5,044 nucleotides of DNA. It comes from Actinomycetota bacterium (GTDB taxonomy: Bacteria > Actinomycetota > Coriobacteriia > Anaerosomatales > Anaerosomataceae). The translations under genes and the position numbers were made by a program. The stretch spans positions 1 to 5,044 of the forward strand of contig DSAI01000133.1 in NCBI GenBank assembly GCA_011372845.1, written 5' to 3'. Below, in pieces: positions 4,464 to 5,044 of this stretch. Positions within the stretch are counted from its first letter, which is position 1; each line of letters starts with the position of its first letter. The notes under the pieces were generated by a model. That model saw only the letters and a list, made by a program, of their open reading frames with translations, was not told where the DNA came from and searched no databases.

Positions 4464-5044
4464 GTGGGACGTCGCTCTATCAGGGTCATAACGGCCGCCG
4501 TGCTCGTGGTGCTCCTCGCTGTCGGCTCTGTGGCCTTTGCGGAGCCCACAGAGGTACAGAAGCTCCAGGAGCAGATCAAGGCGCTGCAAGAGGACGTGGA
4601 GAAGGCCGGCGAAGCGTACTCAGACGCGTACTGGCAACTCGACAAGACCCGGGCCGACATGGCCGAGGTGGACCGCGAGATAGGCGAGTCTGAGGCGCGT
4701 CTTTCCGAGGTGAACCAGCGCCTGTCCGAGCGTGCCGTGGAGATGTACCGGAGCGGCGGCGCCGACTACATGGCCGTGTTGTTCTCGGCCGACGACTTCG
4801 ACGAGATGCTGCTGCGTCTCGAGTACGTGCAGCGTCTGAGCGAGCAGGACGCCGATATCATAGGCGCCGTGAAGACGGTGCGGGCGGAACTCGACGCCCA
4901 ACGGGCCGAGCTGGCATCGCTTGAGGAATCGCAGGCCGAAGAGGCCGCCGCGCTCAAGAAGGAAGCCGACAGGATCGAACGTGAGCTCAAGGCGCAGCAG
5001 GCTGAGTACGACAAGCTGAAGAAGGAACTCGCTGCGGCGATCGC
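4464..5044 (+). CDS. Secreted coiled-coil protein, peptidoglycan-hydrolase N-terminal type, 3' end missing
   Basis: The visible 193 residues start with a clear signal peptide: basic GRRSIR, a hydrophobic core (about 8-22) and a likely signal peptidase I site after VAFA (26/27). A long charged coiled coil follows (about 28-95), then a break with EMYRSGGADYMAVLFSADD (93-111) and FDEMLLRLEYVQRLSEQDADII (112-133), then a second Glu/Lys/Ala-rich coiled coil to the window edge. This helix-break-helix pattern, with the YRSGG...L..S..F...L.R..Y...L...D signature, is typical of the N-terminal regulatory domain of CwlO/PcsB-like peptidoglycan hydrolases and of M23 EnvC-like activators. In those families it is often linked to FtsEX and followed by an NlpC/P60, CHAP or M23 domain. 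That catalytic end would lie beyond 5044, so the enzyme class cannot be stated. The gene follows the PASTA protein by 58 nt in the same direction, consistent with a joint role in the cell wall. Confidence 0.82.
   Translation, partial: MGRRSIRVITAAVLVVLLAVGSVAFAEPTEVQKLQEQIKALQEDVEKAGEAYSDAYWQLDKTRADMAEVDREIGESEARLSEVNQRLSERAVEMYRSGGADYMAVLFSADDFDEMLLRLEYVQRLSEQDADIIGAVKTVRAELDAQRAELASLEESQAEEAAALKKEADRIERELKAQQAEYDKLKKELAAAI

Overview
This GC-rich, densely coded window reads as Gram-positive, most likely Actinomycetota; a Coriobacteriia-type or related anaerobic lineage is plausible, but this is inferred from style and not proven. The clues are the strong GC bias at third codon positions, GTG starts, a class II (GlpX) fructose-1,6-bisphosphatase, a membrane-anchored PASTA protein and a CwlO/PcsB-like coiled-coil cell-wall protein. 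I see no tRNA, rRNA, CRISPR array, insertion sequence or phage gene.

The left half (1-2952, + strand) is a tightly packed run of three genes. It starts with the last two thirds of fmt (methionyl-tRNA formyltransferase), followed by rsmB (16S rRNA m5C967 methyltransferase), which probably overlaps the fmt stop in a GTGA arrangement. glpX (gluconeogenic fructose-1,6-bisphosphatase) follows, with its own strong Shine-Dalgarno. The run joins initiator-tRNA formylation and ribosome modification to a central-carbon enzyme. A 12-bp hairpin with a GNRA loop and a pyrimidine-rich tail, 71 nt past glpX, is a good candidate for its terminator.

In the middle (2949-3242, - strand) is a small FmdB-family zinc-ribbon gene pointing back at glpX. 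The two genes share their stop codons in one CTAG palindrome, so the glpX terminator candidate lies inside the fmdB-like coding region. Between this gene and the next lies a 95-bp divergent promoter region with a recognisable promoter for each side and a 16-bp inverted repeat.

The right half (3338-5044, + strand) concerns the cell envelope. A single-pass membrane protein carries two PASTA domains and a C-terminal domain that resembles zinc-dependent N-acetylmuramoyl-L-alanine amidase (Amidase_3) in layout but lacks its metal ligands and catalytic glutamate, so it looks like a pseudo-amidase. Its mRNA is probably leaderless. After a 58-nt gap comes a secreted coiled-coil protein of the peptidoglycan-hydrolase N-terminal type, cut off by the window edge. 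Together they suggest a small peptidoglycan sensing or remodelling pair. The pseudo-amidase is the most interesting item here; the rest is mostly ordinary housekeeping.
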